Shown piece by piece: positions 33,091 through 44,551 of a DNA stretch of 64,000 nt. This stretch comes from Paroedura picta (lineage: Eukaryota > Chordata > Lepidosauria > Squamata > Gekkonidae): assembly GCF_049243985.1 (NCBI RefSeq), contig NC_135384.1, forward strand, positions 13,512,501 to 13,576,500, in the 5' to 3' direction. The notes under the pieces are model-generated. The model saw nothing but the letters and a program-made list of their open reading frames with translations. It ran no database searches and had not been told where the DNA came from. A program made the translations under genes and the position numbers. How positions within the stretch are numbered: the first letter of the stretch is position 1; the number at the start of each line of letters is the position of its first letter.

Positions 33091-34049
33091 GCCGGTCCCA
33101 CCCCTCTCTGCCACACAGTGATCCCCTACGCCCCCCCCACCCACTCACCCTCACACTCCACCTATCTGAGCTACTATCTGAACTACTGCCTTTTCATCTT
33201 AGCTTATTTTCAAGAATTCTATTCTATCCTTTTGGCTTGCATTATCAGTGGAGCTCTCAGCTATGAAATGGGTGGAGCTTATTTTTGTTGATACTCCAGC
33301 TATGAGAAGCCTCCCAGTTTTTTTTTCCCCTCCCAAAATATATTTCCACCATCCTGACTATTAAGGTGCTTTTAATTTTCTAACAGCCATTTTATGAATG
33401 ACACCAGATATTCATAGCTCAGAAAGGATTTCTACAGTGTCTCATGGGGGGGGGGGATTCATTGGATCACATTTGAAACACTGGCATTCAGGTTGGTGAG
33501 GGGACGGTCTGATGGAAGGTATACTTGTCTTAGGTAACAACTAATAAAATAATTCCTGTTTGTGGTATATATCTAATATCTCTTACTAATTCTATTGAGC
33601 TCTAAATGCAGGCATGTGATACCCTGTTACTGAATTTCCAGATCTTTTCAAAAATGTTTGCCATCAAAAAATACATTAATCAGATTATATTCTAGTAAAG
33701 AGTCTATCAACGGAAGACAACAGAAGGTAATTGTAGGATCCAGTCCAATGTAATTGAGATTAAGGAATCTAAATAAGGGGCACTTAAATGAGTCAAGTTG
33801 GGACAAAAGTTCCACTAATGTTCATTGGTAACACTTTGGATGCAGTGTCCTAAATCTTTCAGTTCCCATGTTTCAACAAAAGGCCTTAATCCAGGCAATC
33901 CCGTCACATTTAGCCCAATTACTGATATTGACATTTTGTTTCCAGGGTTCTTTATTTTATGATCTTGTAGGTTATGTCAAGTTGTAGCTGACCAATGGTA
34001 ATGCAAGACCAGAACACTGGTTGATTGCAATTCTCTGTCTCTGGGTTGT
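33091..34049. other. Intergenic DNA
   Basis: Nothing recognised. Confidence 0.5.
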
Positions 34050-34130
34050 CACCCTGGAATCACTTGGTGATCTCCTATCTGTGTATTAATCAGGGCTGGC
34101 TCTGTTAGGTTCTGAGATCAGACAATATCA
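34050..34130 (-). repeat. 5S-rRNA-derived fragment
   Basis: 'tgatctcctatctgtgtatt' then 'aatcagggctggctctgtta' and 'ggttctgagatcagacaat' is the reverse complement of 5S rRNA from the internal promoter to the 3' third, with many substitutions. Confidence 0.7.
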
Positions 34131-34323
34131 AGCTAAATTGCACCATCAAGCTTGGGGCCCCCAAAGGCAGCTAAATGTCTCATAGTATCTTTGCAGTGTC
34201 ATCCCAAGTGGTGTTATGTTCTTCAAAACCCATTAAAGTCAGTGGAATAAGGGGAGTGTAACTGGGCTTTGGCTGGCACTGTTGGTGTTGTACATTCAAC
34301 TCATCGCATGAATAAAAAACCCA

Positions 34324-34384
34324 ACAACATATGACCTGCTAACATCCTCTAGCAACATATGACCGACAGAGGATGTTAGCAGGT
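34324..34384. repeat. Perfect 17 bp inverted repeat with nested direct repeat
   Basis: acctgctaacatcctct (34334-34350) pairs exactly with agaggatgttagcaggt (34368-34384) across a 17-base loop. The left arm is preceded by 'caacatatgacc', which occurs again inside the loop. The layout fits a local template-switch event. Confidence 0.85.
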
Positions 34385-34922
34385 GCTTTTTCTTTTGATG
34401 ATGTTCACTCTCTGAGGACCAGTGTTAGCTTTTCTTGCCCGCTCTAGAGAGCAACTGCAAAAAGATGCACACACATATTTTCTCTAACTATGAATGTTCC
34501 GAAGTCCTATAATTTTTTTTAAATCATGGTAATTAACCCTGGCCTTCCAATATGGCATTTGCAAATGAGGAAGCACTTTGGATTGCTCAGTAAGCAATAC
34601 TGGTATTGCCCAGGCTTTAAATATTACTTACTTATATATACCTTTTACAATCAGCCATAGCATTGATTGCACTAATCCACTATTCTGTATTCCAGCTAGG
34701 AGTTATTCTCTGAGCTTGCAAAGTTAAAGGACTCTTCCTCCCAGGTTTGGTACCTGAGGCCATTGAACTGGAAATGCCAGGGAAAGAACCTAAAAATTGT
34801 CCATGCCAAACATGTACTCTACCTGAATATTTAAATACCTGTACAATGATTAGCATGCTGCTGAGAATGCAGAATTTCTGCTTGAGCCAATAGTAAATAC
34901 AAAACAGGTTTTATGCCTCAAC
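34385..34922. other. Intergenic DNA, 5' flank of the V2R gene
   Basis: No repeat is named. The V2R promoter must lie here or further left, but I see no diagnostic TATA box, and any 5' UTR exon cannot be placed. Confidence 0.4.
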
Positions 34923-35140
34923 ATGTCTTTTTTTCTGCTTCTGGTGCTTCTGCAGTTTCCTTGTGTTGACTGTAGGAAGTCATTGACCATGTGTATACTC
35001 AAAAAGTCCTTTTCTGGACTTGATGTATATTACAAACCAGGTGATTATATCATTGGAGGCATTCTATCACAGTTCAGCTCTACGCCCTCCATGGAGACCT
35101 ACAAGAAGCCTCCAAAGCCTATGCGAATGAATTCTGGCAT
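34923..35140 (+). CDS. V2R exon 1: signal peptide and start of the ligand-binding domain
   Basis: The ATG at 34923 opens a hydrophobic signal ([17 protein letters not shown]). The exon continues to [16 protein letters not shown], the conserved V2R start of the flytrap domain. It ends at a GTAAGT donor after two bases of a codon. Confidence 0.93.
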
Positions 35141-38100
35141 GTAAGTGGGTCTGGTTCTTTTTTCTCCCCTGGAAGGTCATTAAAAAAGAGAGAGATGAGC
35201 TGGGGTTTTGTACCACTCTCTACCCTAAGAAGTCTCAAGGCAGCCTACAGTCATCTACCCTTCATTTCCCCACAACAGACTCCCATTATACCAAGCTGGC
35301 CCTTGATGAGTCAGATCATTCGTATTTAATTGGATTGTGTTAAAATATCACTACTGTTGTAGCTAAATTCCTTTGTTTAACCAATCATAAGGAATTGGAT
35401 CCAATCAGCTATTTTGCTGGTGAATGAGGATGGATTCCCTTTGGCCACCAAAAATGCTGTGCTGTCGACTGTATGAAATGCATGAAAAATAGCCAGGTGA
35501 GACAGGAGTTGTAATATGAAATGGGAATGGGCAAGATTGAAATCCCCCCTCAAAAATCTGGTTGAATCCATGCTTAAAAACAGAAAGGTACTGTATGGCA
35601 CAAGCTATATTTTGGGTAGTGAGTAGAAGAAATAAGGATATAATGGAATTTCATTGCAGAATGCAGACCAAGAACTACCAGCATGTCCAGTCGCTAGTTT
35701 TTGCTATTAATAAGATCAATGAAGACCCTCTGCTGTTACCCAACATATCCCTGGGATTCTATATATATGAGAATACTTTTGATTCAAGGAAGACCTATAA
35801 GACAACTCTGGCTGTTCCCTCGTCTGTGGACCGAATGCTTCCAAATTACAATTGTGACCAGAAGGACAACCTGTTGGCTGTTATAGGAGGAATAGATACC
35901 AAAACATCTGTTCAAATTTCAAATGTCTTACTCAGCTACAAAATCCCACAGGTAAGGCTTCCTTTATCTTCCCAGTGTATCCAATTTAATTAGCCCACTC
36001 CTGGCTACCAAGAACCCTCCCAAGATTCTTCCAGATCCCTTCCATTAAGAAGAAAAGACAAATAGAATGCTCAATCTGAACAAGGCCAAGGAAGTGCAGA
36101 GATCATATTGTTGAACTAGGACCCCAGAGACACATATTTAGGTGTGACACCGATAAGACAACCCCTCTAAAGTGGATGAACTGCACAGAATTGCTTTGAG
36201 GACTGAATGGAGAAATCAAGAACTACATGGGCTACTCCTGTGCTCCTTGGAGGAGAAAGTATGAAAAAGGATGAAATGAGTACATTTCCCAGATCAGTCA
36301 GAATGCTAGAATTATGTGGGTCTCAGAAATTTTGTATCCACAGTCTCCCCTTTTGAACCCCAAATGAAGCACATTTCAAATAATTTATTATGAACTTTCC
36401 CCAATGTATCAAGTACTCAAAGACTAACATTAGCATCGCACTGTTTAATGTCTGTCCCACATGGCCTTTCTGCCTTTTAGAAATTCCACTGTACATGTTC
36501 CTGTCCATTTGGTGGTAGTTCATTTCGAAACCATTCCCACCGTTTTCAGGTTTAGAGATAGTTTCTTTCATAAAGTTGCTAGGATGTGTCTCCAAGTAAT
36601 TGCTTTAACTGCAAATTATTCATCCATGATTTTTCCCTCCTCAGATCTTTATGTCTTTCTTGTTTTAGCTGGTTTATGGCTCATTTGATCCCTTGCTCCA
36701 AGATAAACAAAGGTTTCCTTCACTTTACCTGACAGCACCAGACAATGTGTTTCAATATGCAGCGATAGCACAGTTACTCTTGCATTTTATGTGGACGTGG
36801 GTTGGACTCATTGTTCCAGATCATGACAGTGGGCATAGGTTTGTGCAGACCTTGGTGCCGGTGCTTGTTCACAGCAGCATTTGTGTTGAATTCACAGAGG
36901 CAATTCCACTCATAAACATGGATTTCAAAGGTTTGGCTCTGACAAAACTCATTGAATCAATGAGTGAAACTCTCACAAAGGGGAAAGCAAAGGTGATAGT
37001 CCTTTCTGGAGACTCCCATTCCTTGTTTGGGTTTAGATTGCTAATCGCTTCATACGTACGATGGTCAATGACGCCCATAGGAAAAGTTTGGATTGCCTCA
37101 ACTGACTGTGACATCACCTCGATAAAATCTCGGAATATTTTGGATCTTGTGAGCTTCAATGCGACCCTCTCCTTTGCAACCCAGACCAATGAAGTTCTGG
37201 GATTCAGGGGTTTTCTCCGTACCTTGAGCCCTCGTCATACCTTTGCTGATATTTTCATACGAGATTTCTGGAAGGAAGCATTTGCCTGTGTGTTTGGAAG
37301 GGCTGGCTCTGCAACACAAAGGAGGCAAACATATTGCACTGGTGAAGAGAAGCTGGATACCCTGCCTGGGTCAGTATTTGAAACAAGCATGTCTACTCAA
37401 AGCTATAACATCTACATGGCCGTTTATACCATTGCACAAGCGTTCCATTCTATGTACACCTTGAGACACACAAGTCATTTGAAACTACTCAGAAGTCACC
37501 TGGAACCTTGGAATATGCAGCCATGGCAGGTAATTTTTTTCAGTGGAAGTATGGGCAGCTGGTATGATTCTCCTAGTAGCACAGGTAGTGTCCTTCTGAC
37601 ATTCTTACACAGGAGAAGGAAGGTCTGTAGAAAGGAGGGGAGTTGGCCATGGCTGTGAAGAAAGTTAGGGGAATCCAACCCTTGGGAAGAAACATAGTGT
37701 GAGGAGTTTGATTTGGCCAGAGAATGCGTGGGCAAGGAAAAGTTTAAACATCTTCACGCTACTTCACTGTCTCAAATTTACTCCAAACTGCTTTTCTTTT
37801 TTAAAAGTGTGTGGACCTCTGATTAATTGGCCTAGGCAGCTTATCAAGTTAAACTTCAACTTATGAGTTGTTCTTCCTCCCCTCCCCAGTTGCTGCATCC
37901 TTCCCATTTCAATAGACAACATGAAAACCACAGGGGCTGTGTATTTCTGTATCTAAGTAACAGGATGGCACTAGTTATCCAATAATTTTTAACTGATTTG
38001 AGCACTCATGCCAAAACTGATTGTGTGTTGGAGTCATGGCCCACAATGGCATAGTCCACAGGTGGCCAAACTGGCTTTTCAGATGTCAATGAACTACAAT

Positions 38101-41100
38101 CACCATGAGCCCCTGCCAATATGGTGCTGGCAGGGGCTCATGGTAAATAGAATCCATGGACACTTGAAGAGCAACAATTTGGACATCCCTGATATTATCT
38201 AACAAGCAGGTGTTATATGCATCATAGCTTTCTGTTTTCTGAAGCTACAGTATGGCATCAGTGTGTTAGGATCCCTCCTTCTTTCACCAGCACAAAAGCT
38301 AAGAGAAGCTAACTTCAGAGAATAACAACAGCTTGGATCCTATAAACAATTTGTGTTAAATAGCCTCTGCTGTCGAGTACATATCCTCTTGTGCTACCAC
38401 TTCTGTTTGCAGAAGAACTTCCTGAAAACCACTGACCTTATGCAGATAGAAGCTGTTGAACAAGAGGAAGTGTACTTTGTAGAAGAGACTGTCAAGTGTA
38501 CATGAAAAATATCCATGGGATCCAAGCCCTACCATACAGTCCATCAAATAATGGCTATGTATAATTTATTATATAATATGGGGAAAAATTGTTGGTTGTC
38601 GTGTCATAGAAAAAGTTATACTTCTCAAAGAAAGAACCTTATCATCATGCCACACTTAGAAAGTAGTATTATCCCTTATATTTTAGCTCCATCCGTTTTT
38701 GGAGAAAGTACTTCCTAAAAGGAAAAATCAATCAACAACTCAATATGATATTCTAAACTGGATATTGTCCCCAAATATGTCTTTCAACCAAGTGAAAGTA
38801 GGAAGAATGGACTTTGCTGCTCCTGGCGATCATCATAATTACAGTATTGATGAGGATGCTATTGTATGGAATGCTATATTTAATCAGGTGGGATTCTCAG
38901 ATTGATGGGACCACATAGGAATGTATCTTTTTTTTTCTGGGAAATATCAGTTCTGTCAATTTAGTCAGATTGTAAGTGGGTGGGGAGAAGGGATTATGTT
39001 GGTGTTTGGCTCTTGTGGCCCTTTCTTACCTGCCCAGAGAAATGTCGTTCACCACTTTGGGATCAGGAGGCAAATTTCTTCCAGGCCAGACTGGCCAAGG
39101 ATTCTGGATTTTGGCATTGTTGGGGTCAGGGAACTGTGATCAATGTGGGTGGGCTGATAATTTTGAGTTTCCTTCATTGTGCAGGGAGTTGGACAAGATG
39201 ACCCTGGAGGTACCTTCCAACTCTATGATTCTCTAGTGCACTAATTCTCATAGGGAAAATGCCAATACTATTCATACTAATACAGAATGCTATAATACCA
39301 AAGCTATTTCTCATGCACACATGAATTCTCAGGTTGATCACTTGATTACCCAAAATTTAATTCTCAGCAAATAATAAAGGTGGGAGAAATTGTGTTTTAT
39401 GCATAGAAGTCACCACTTGATGCTGTAACCAAGTAGTAACAATCCTGCATGTATGAATGAGTCCATGAAGACAGAATTCTATATTAAACTTGATGAGGTC
39501 CCTCTAGGTACTTTATGATAGACCTAGCTCCACATATATGCTGTTGCTAATAAGAGTGCCATGAAGGGTCCATATTATGTGTGATGTAGAGAATCAGTGT
39601 ATTCCATGGGAATGAAAAAAAAAACTAAGGAATTTCTTCTGGAATCAGCTGGAATTAGATGCACTAACTCACAATTTAACCAATGTATTTATGATTGTTA
39701 AGACCATAACAAGTGTTGTGTCAGTCCTTTCATACAGTGAAAGAGACCTAGGACATCATCGATAGGGCTGAATTGCCTAGCCAATGGAGAACAATGTTGG
39801 GAAGCCTTTTAATCTCTATCAGGCAGCAATTTACCATGTCTGGTTGACTCATTTATAATCCCATGAGATAACATAGGATTGGAGAGCCAAGCTCTTTGAG
39901 AGCCAAGCCAGAATTTTTGGATTGTCTACGATTGGTTGAATGGTGGACTATTTTTGCCTGTCTCTTGTTGCTCCTTGGGCTGGTTAGTGATGACAGAAAT
40001 AGGTCAGTTTGTACAATTTAAAAAGAGCAAATTGGTGAACATCCTGAGGGCCTGCAAGACGGAACTCTTCCACCAGGCACATGGATGAGGCCAGGGCAGA
40101 AACCCGGCATTCCAACTAGGACCGCTTCCCATGGTTTGGTAGACCTGCACCCGCTCCTTAGTGGAAGAAGACTTGGCCTCCTACTGAACAAGGTGGGAGG
40201 GGACCGATCGATCAGAGGTTGTCACCGCTGGTTATTTTTGTAAAGATGGGTTTTTACTGTTTTTTAACATTTTATTCTGTGAACCGCTGCGGGTTTTTAG
40301 CGGTGGTAAATAAACGAACAAACAAACAAACAATCAAACAAATAAAAATATAGTCACTGATTCACCTTAGCCTTGCAGTTGTTTCACATTAAAAAAAAAA
40401 CAGGGTAGTACTTTATCAGGAGGACAGGAATGTCTGGAAAGACCCTGCCTCTGAGCATCTCCAAAGTGAATTTCTGATTTTTTTGCAGAACCTACCTTCG
40501 TGCTCCTCATCTCTTTAAATTTCTTTTTGATCAAAATTAGAACTGGCTCCAAATTTCTGAAAAAGAGTCAAAGAATAGGATTATTGAATTTTACGGAGAA
40601 AGTGAGCAGAGATAAACTAAAATAATTTCCTTTAAACATGTTATTATCCAATGCTAAAGGTAAAGGTAAAAGTATCCCCTGTGCAAGCACCGGGTCATGT
40701 CTGACTCAATACGGGGTGGATTGCCAGTGCCTTCCCCAGTCATTACCATTTACCTCCCCCCCAGCAAGCTGGGTACTCATTTTACCGACCTCGGAAGGAT
40801 GGAAGGCTGAGTCAACCTTGCGCCGACTGCTGGGATCGAACTCCCAGCCTCATGGGCAGAGCTTTCAGACTGCATGACCGCTGCCTTACCACTCTGTGCC
40901 ACAAGAGGCTCTTATCCAATGTTGCTAACATTCAAAGTAGGCTTTGTCTTCTTTTCCTTTTTAGACCGTTCCACATTCTTTGTGCACAGAAAGATGTCAT
41001 CCTGGATACAGCAAAATGCAACAAAAGGAACAGCCGGTTTGCTGCTACGACTTCATTCCTTGTCCCAAAGGGACCATTTCTGATAAAATGGGTAATGTTT

Positions 41101-43034
41101 TAAAATAAGGATCATAATTTTATTGTTTTATATCAATCATAAACACTCATAGGTGCCCTTAGTAATGACACAGTGTACATAAGCCTAAGAGTTTTGCCTA
41201 TGGTCTCCCACATGGGGTTAGGCAACAGAGAAACATATATCATTTACATCCTCTGTACATTATCAGACATCAAAGAGGGTCATAAATCCATGCAGATTTC
41301 TTCTGAGAATAAAAGTACAAAGCCACTTGGAATACGGGAAGCATATCATGCTCTGATCCCATGAATCATGCACAGGTGAAAAGAGGTTGTCCAGTGGCCT
41401 CCTTTAATTGTTTGAATGAATGCTTCAGAATCTTGACCACCACTTGGGATATCCCTCTGCTTGTGATCTTCCAAATACTTTCACTGTATTTTGGCTAGTA
41501 TATCCTTGGTCACTGCAAGAAGTTTCTTAGGAGATGCTTGCATGGCAGATGGATCAAGGTTTACTTTCTGTTATCTCTAGTCCAAAGGATATCAGAGAGC
41601 TGTAGGTATTTGGGAAAGTCAGTTCTTAATCTGAGATGCTGTCATAGTAGACAACGAGCTATTCTGACAAGGAGTCGGACTCTGTACAAGCCAGAATTAC
41701 ATGTTAATATATATATATATGTTAATCTCTTGACAAGATTTCTTATCCTTCTTCATATGCTAAGAACTCTCTTCATATGGGTTGGGCTGTTTGTGATCTG
41801 CATACCTCATCCATGAATGGCCAATATGTTGGTCTGCATATTAGTGTATATTGGCTGAGGTCTCTACCATGGATTATAGTGGACCAACTAAATGTACAAA
41901 CTGATTGAATTTTGTTCGTGGGAGAGGATATACAATTTTATTCCATGACATGACATACTTGTAGTTCATTTATTCAAAACACTATTTGATATCATTGTTC
42001 AGGCATGTAAACCAGCATGCCAAGTACATGAATTAGCACCCAGAAATGGGAGCAGTGCATTAGTACACTTTGAATTAATCAAATGGTTGTTGCCATTTTA
42101 TTTTTGCTTTTTGTTTTCAGATGCAGAGAAATGTGTCCAGTGCACAAATGATCGATATCCCAACGAGGATCGGAATAAATGTCTTCCAAAGTCGATGAGC
42201 TTCTTGTCCTATCAGGATCCTCTAGCAATGGTTTTGGTTGCATTAGCTGTTGCTTTTGCTTTGATCACAGCTTGTGTGTTGTGGGTCTTTGTGAAGCACC
42301 ACAACACACCAATAGTGAAAGCCAACAACCGGGATCTCACTTACATACTTCTCATTTCTCTCTTATTGTGCTTCCTCAGCTCTCTGCTCTTTATTGGCTA
42401 TCCTGGGAAAGTGACATGCCTTCTCCGACAAAGTGCTTTTGGCACTATCTTTTCTGTTTCAGTTTCTTGCATCTTGGCAAAAACCATTACTGTGATTCTG
42501 GCTTTCATGGCCACAAAGCCAGAAAACAGAATGAGAAAAGGGGTAGGGAAACACCTGGCAAAATCCGTGATCATCTCCTGCTCACTCGTACAGCTTTCTG
42601 TATGCACTGTATGGTTGGGAACCTCTCCCCCATTCCCGGAGCTTGACATGCATTCACAAAGTGAACAGATCATAGTGCAATGTAATGAAGGCTCCGTCCT
42701 CCTGTTTTACACTGTCTTGGGTTATATGGGCATTCTTTCACTCATCAGTTTCATTGTGGCATTCCTAGCCAGGAGGCTGCCTGATAGTTTCAATGAAGCC
42801 AAGTTCATCACTTTCAGTATGTTGGTGTTTTGCAGCGTTTGGATATCTTTTGTTCCCACCTATCTAAGCACCAAAGGGAAATATATGGTGGCTGTAGAGA
42901 TCTTCTCTATTTTAGCATCTAGTATTGGCTTACTGAGCTTCATTTTTTTCCCTAAATGTTATATCATTATTCTGCAACCCAACAAGAACACAAGGGAATT
43001 TCTAATGCAGAAAAGAAAAAGTCCTATGGTTTGA
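34923..43034 (+). CDS. Vomeronasal type-2 receptor (V2R), complete six-exon gene, 870 aa
   Basis: A class C GPCR expressed in vomeronasal neurons that binds peptide or protein pheromones through a large extracellular flytrap domain. The exons are 34923-35140, 35660-35951, 36669-37529, 38687-38887, 40965-41091 and 42121-43034. All introns are GT-AG, the phases agree (2, 0, 0, 0, 1), and the joined frame has 870 codons before TGA. This is the normal length and the canonical V2R exon plan. The order is signal peptide (about 1-16), ligand-binding domain (about 25-520), cysteine-rich NCD3G domain (about 525-590) and seven helices (from about 600). The last part holds the family's [36 protein letters not shown] and [20 protein letters not shown] blocks. 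Oddities are a Phe for one of the nine NCD3G cysteines and a fourth exon some ten codons short. The introns carry a CR1 end, an L2 end, a SINE and a MITE. It lies between + strand and - strand OR genes. Whether it is expressed cannot be seen. Confidence 0.95.
35190..35290 (-). repeat. SINE 3'-end fragment in V2R intron 1
   Basis: 'accactctctaccctaagaa', 'gtctcaaggcagcctacagt' and 'ccccacaacagactcc' match the 3' part of the tRNA-derived SINE in - orientation. Confidence 0.5.
35660..35951 (+). CDS. V2R exon 2
   Basis: The acceptor tttcattgcag gives one base to complete the split codon. The exon encodes [20 protein letters not shown], then [11 protein letters not shown], and ends in VLLSYKIPQ directly at GTAAGG. 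The length (292 bp) is that usual for V2R exon 2. Confidence 0.95.
36669..37529 (+). CDS. V2R exon 3: main part of the ligand-binding domain
   Basis: After ttcttgttttag it starts [20 protein letters not shown] and runs 287 codons without a stop through [43 protein letters not shown] and [19 protein letters not shown] to the MQPWQ end. All are standard V2R blocks in the right order. Confidence 0.95.
38059..38191. mobile_element. hAT-type palindromic MITE in V2R intron 3
   Basis: A 133 bp foldback beginning 'caggtggccaaactgg' and ending 'ttggacatccctg', with paired inner arms 'catgagcccctgccaatatg' and 'ctggcaggggctcatgg'. It is more diverged than the 26279 copy. The flanking octamers agree only partly. 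Confidence 0.75.
38687..38887 (+). CDS. V2R exon 4, shortened
   Basis: The acceptor ttatattttag is followed by LHPFLEKV, then a non-conserved KRKNQSTTQ stretch, then [20 protein letters not shown] and a normal end (IVWNAIFNQ). At 201 bp it is about 10 codons shorter than usual. The strand-turn around FNNSAGDExxFDENGE, present in most V2Rs, is missing. Confidence 0.9.
38950..39237 (+). repeat. CR1 LINE 3' end in V2R intron 4
   Basis: The end 'gggagttggacaagatgacc' then 'ctggaggtaccttccaactc' and 'tatgattct' is the well-known CR1 terminus. The upstream 200 bp fit the CR1 3' UTR. Confidence 0.85.
40030..40345 (+). repeat. L2-like LINE 3' end in V2R intron 4
   Basis: 'gggcctgcaagacggaactc' then 'ttccaccaggcacatggatg' is the coding end. 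'ctgtgaaccgctgcgggttt' and an (AAAC)n tail at about 40311-40345 form the 3' UTR. Confidence 0.75.
40654..40911 (-). repeat. Sauria-SINE-like copy in V2R intron 4, with target duplication
   Basis: A reverse-orientation SINE lacking about 40 bp of the usual 3' body (the 'cccttggggtgacgccctc' part). ttatccaatg occurs on both sides (40644-40653 and 40912-40921). It lies only about 50 bp before V2R exon 5. Confidence 0.88.
40965..41091 (+). CDS. V2R exon 5: cysteine-rich domain, first half
   Basis: The acceptor ctttttag opens a 127 bp exon that encodes [16 protein letters not shown], then [19 protein letters not shown], with a GTAATG donor. The position after CCYD is Phe (TTC) where the family has Cys (TGC). 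Confidence 0.93.
42121..43034 (+). CDS. V2R exon 6: cysteine-rich end and seven-helix domain
   Basis: After tttttgttttcag the exon completes Asp, then gives [20 protein letters not shown] and all seven helices to the end ([12 protein letters not shown], then a basic tail ending SPMV). No stop or shift occurs in the 303 codons. Confidence 0.96.
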
Positions 43035-43931
43035 CCTTTCTACCATGTATTTGGGTGGTTTGTACACTTAACCTTCTTAGACCTTCAGTTGGCATCGTGG
43101 TGATGCAGAACTATGTGTGCAACTATCAAATTTTGCAATCTCATATTTGATATGGACTACGTTTATTTATAACATACATGATCCTTCTTTTTTGAAAAAT
43201 GGGAACAAGATCAAATGAGTGTACATATATGTGAAAAAGAACTCAGAATGTCCTAATGTATGAAATTTCATTGGAGACAATAGGAAATTCCCATTTCCCT
43301 GTACAACAAGATATACTTTTTAAAAATGGTTTCCCTCAACACCCTGCTGTGTTCTCAATCCCTGTGTTAACCTCAAAATTTATCAAATATGACTAGTGCA
43401 CAACGGCTGTTTACCTATCTTATCTTTATGTTTAACATACCATGCTTGAAAAGAACCTATACACAAAGAAAATATAAAAATCTACTTTTTCTAAATCTCC
43501 TTGTTGTGTATTATGTAAAAATATAATGACAAATGAATACATGAAAGAAATGTTGGACAAAGTGCTTGGAATCCAGAGAAGACCTGCTTCAGCTATGTGT
43601 GGAAGACCTTCATGGCACCTTCCAATGAGGAAAGCAATTCTGAGAAGCATTCTGAGAAACATTCCAAAATGTCCCTAAATCGATCCATTATTTGAGTGGT
43701 TGTGTCTACCCATTAGGGTTAAAAGGGTTAACACATGCCCAACACTTCATTTCCTACTACAACTAATTGAACATGGAAATCAATTTCTAATCACCTCTCC
43801 TGCCTTAAAAACAAAAAGAACAAAAAAAACCCCAAAACCAATATAGCTTGTATGTCAATATAAGCCACCCCCCCGTTTTTGATGGTGTGTCTGGAAAATA
43901 ATCTAGTGTTTCATTGCAGTAACTACTGTAT
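43035..43931. other. 3' flank of V2R, nothing recognised
   Basis: AT-rich DNA between the V2R stop and a SINE. I see no clear AATAAA close to the stop. Confidence 0.45.
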
Positions 43932-44202
43932 AAAGGTATCCCCTGTGCAAGCACCGGGTCATGTCTGACCCTTGGTGGGATGCCCTCTAGCGTTTTCATG
44001 GCAGACTCAATACGGGGTGGTTTGCCAGTGCCTTCCCCAGTCATTACCGTTTACCCCCCAGTAAGCTGGGTACTCATTTTACCGACCTCAGAAGGATGGA
44101 AGACTGAGTCAACCTTGAGCCGGCTGCTGGGATCGAACTCCCAGCCTCATGGGCAGAGCTTTCAGACTGCATGACAGCTGCCTTACCACTCTGTGCCACA
44201 AT
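43932..44202 (-). repeat. tRNA-derived SINE, Sauria-SINE-like
   Basis: Reverse copy: 'ggtatcccctgtgcaagcac' at the left (3' end) and 'ccttaccactctgtgccaca' at the right (tRNA head). It is nearly full length. Confidence 0.85.
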
Positions 44203-44551
44203 TTAAAGAACAACTGTTTCAACAAATAAATGAACACGAATAAATGTAGTAAACAGATTTTCTTTTTAACAAGCTACAATATTAAATTTTGCTTAAACCA
44301 TTAAGAGCACTACATGAGATTGTATTGGGACAGCTTTTTATATTTTTTTATCTCCATATTACCATCACATAGTTGTACCCATGCAGGTTCCATGATTCCT
44401 AACACAAATTGTTTGGTCCCTGAAGAACATGCTTGTACCCACTTCTTGTATGCTTTTCATGGATATGTCACAGCAAAAATCATCGTGTTATAAGAGGAAA
44501 AATAGTGATGTGAACCTAGTCTTGTTTTACTACAATCTGTCTCTGGTAGCT
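44203..44551. other. Intergenic AT-rich DNA
   Basis: Nothing recognised between the SINE and the OR stop codon. Confidence 0.5.

Noticed and set aside
32482-33291. Long overlapping open frames of 110-220 codons on both strands
   Set aside because: They arise from a GC-rich tandem array with an 82 bp period (not divisible by three). All frames give low-complexity Gly/Pro/Arg-rich strings without a domain, splice context or codon bias.
34050-34130. 5S rRNA gene
   Set aside because: Only part of the 5S sequence is present, with many changes, and no terminator T-run follows.
38398-38500. Additional V2R exon after 'ctgtttgcag'
   Set aside because: The sequence after this acceptor-like site does not encode any V2R block, and the correct exon 4 with LHPFL starts at 38687.
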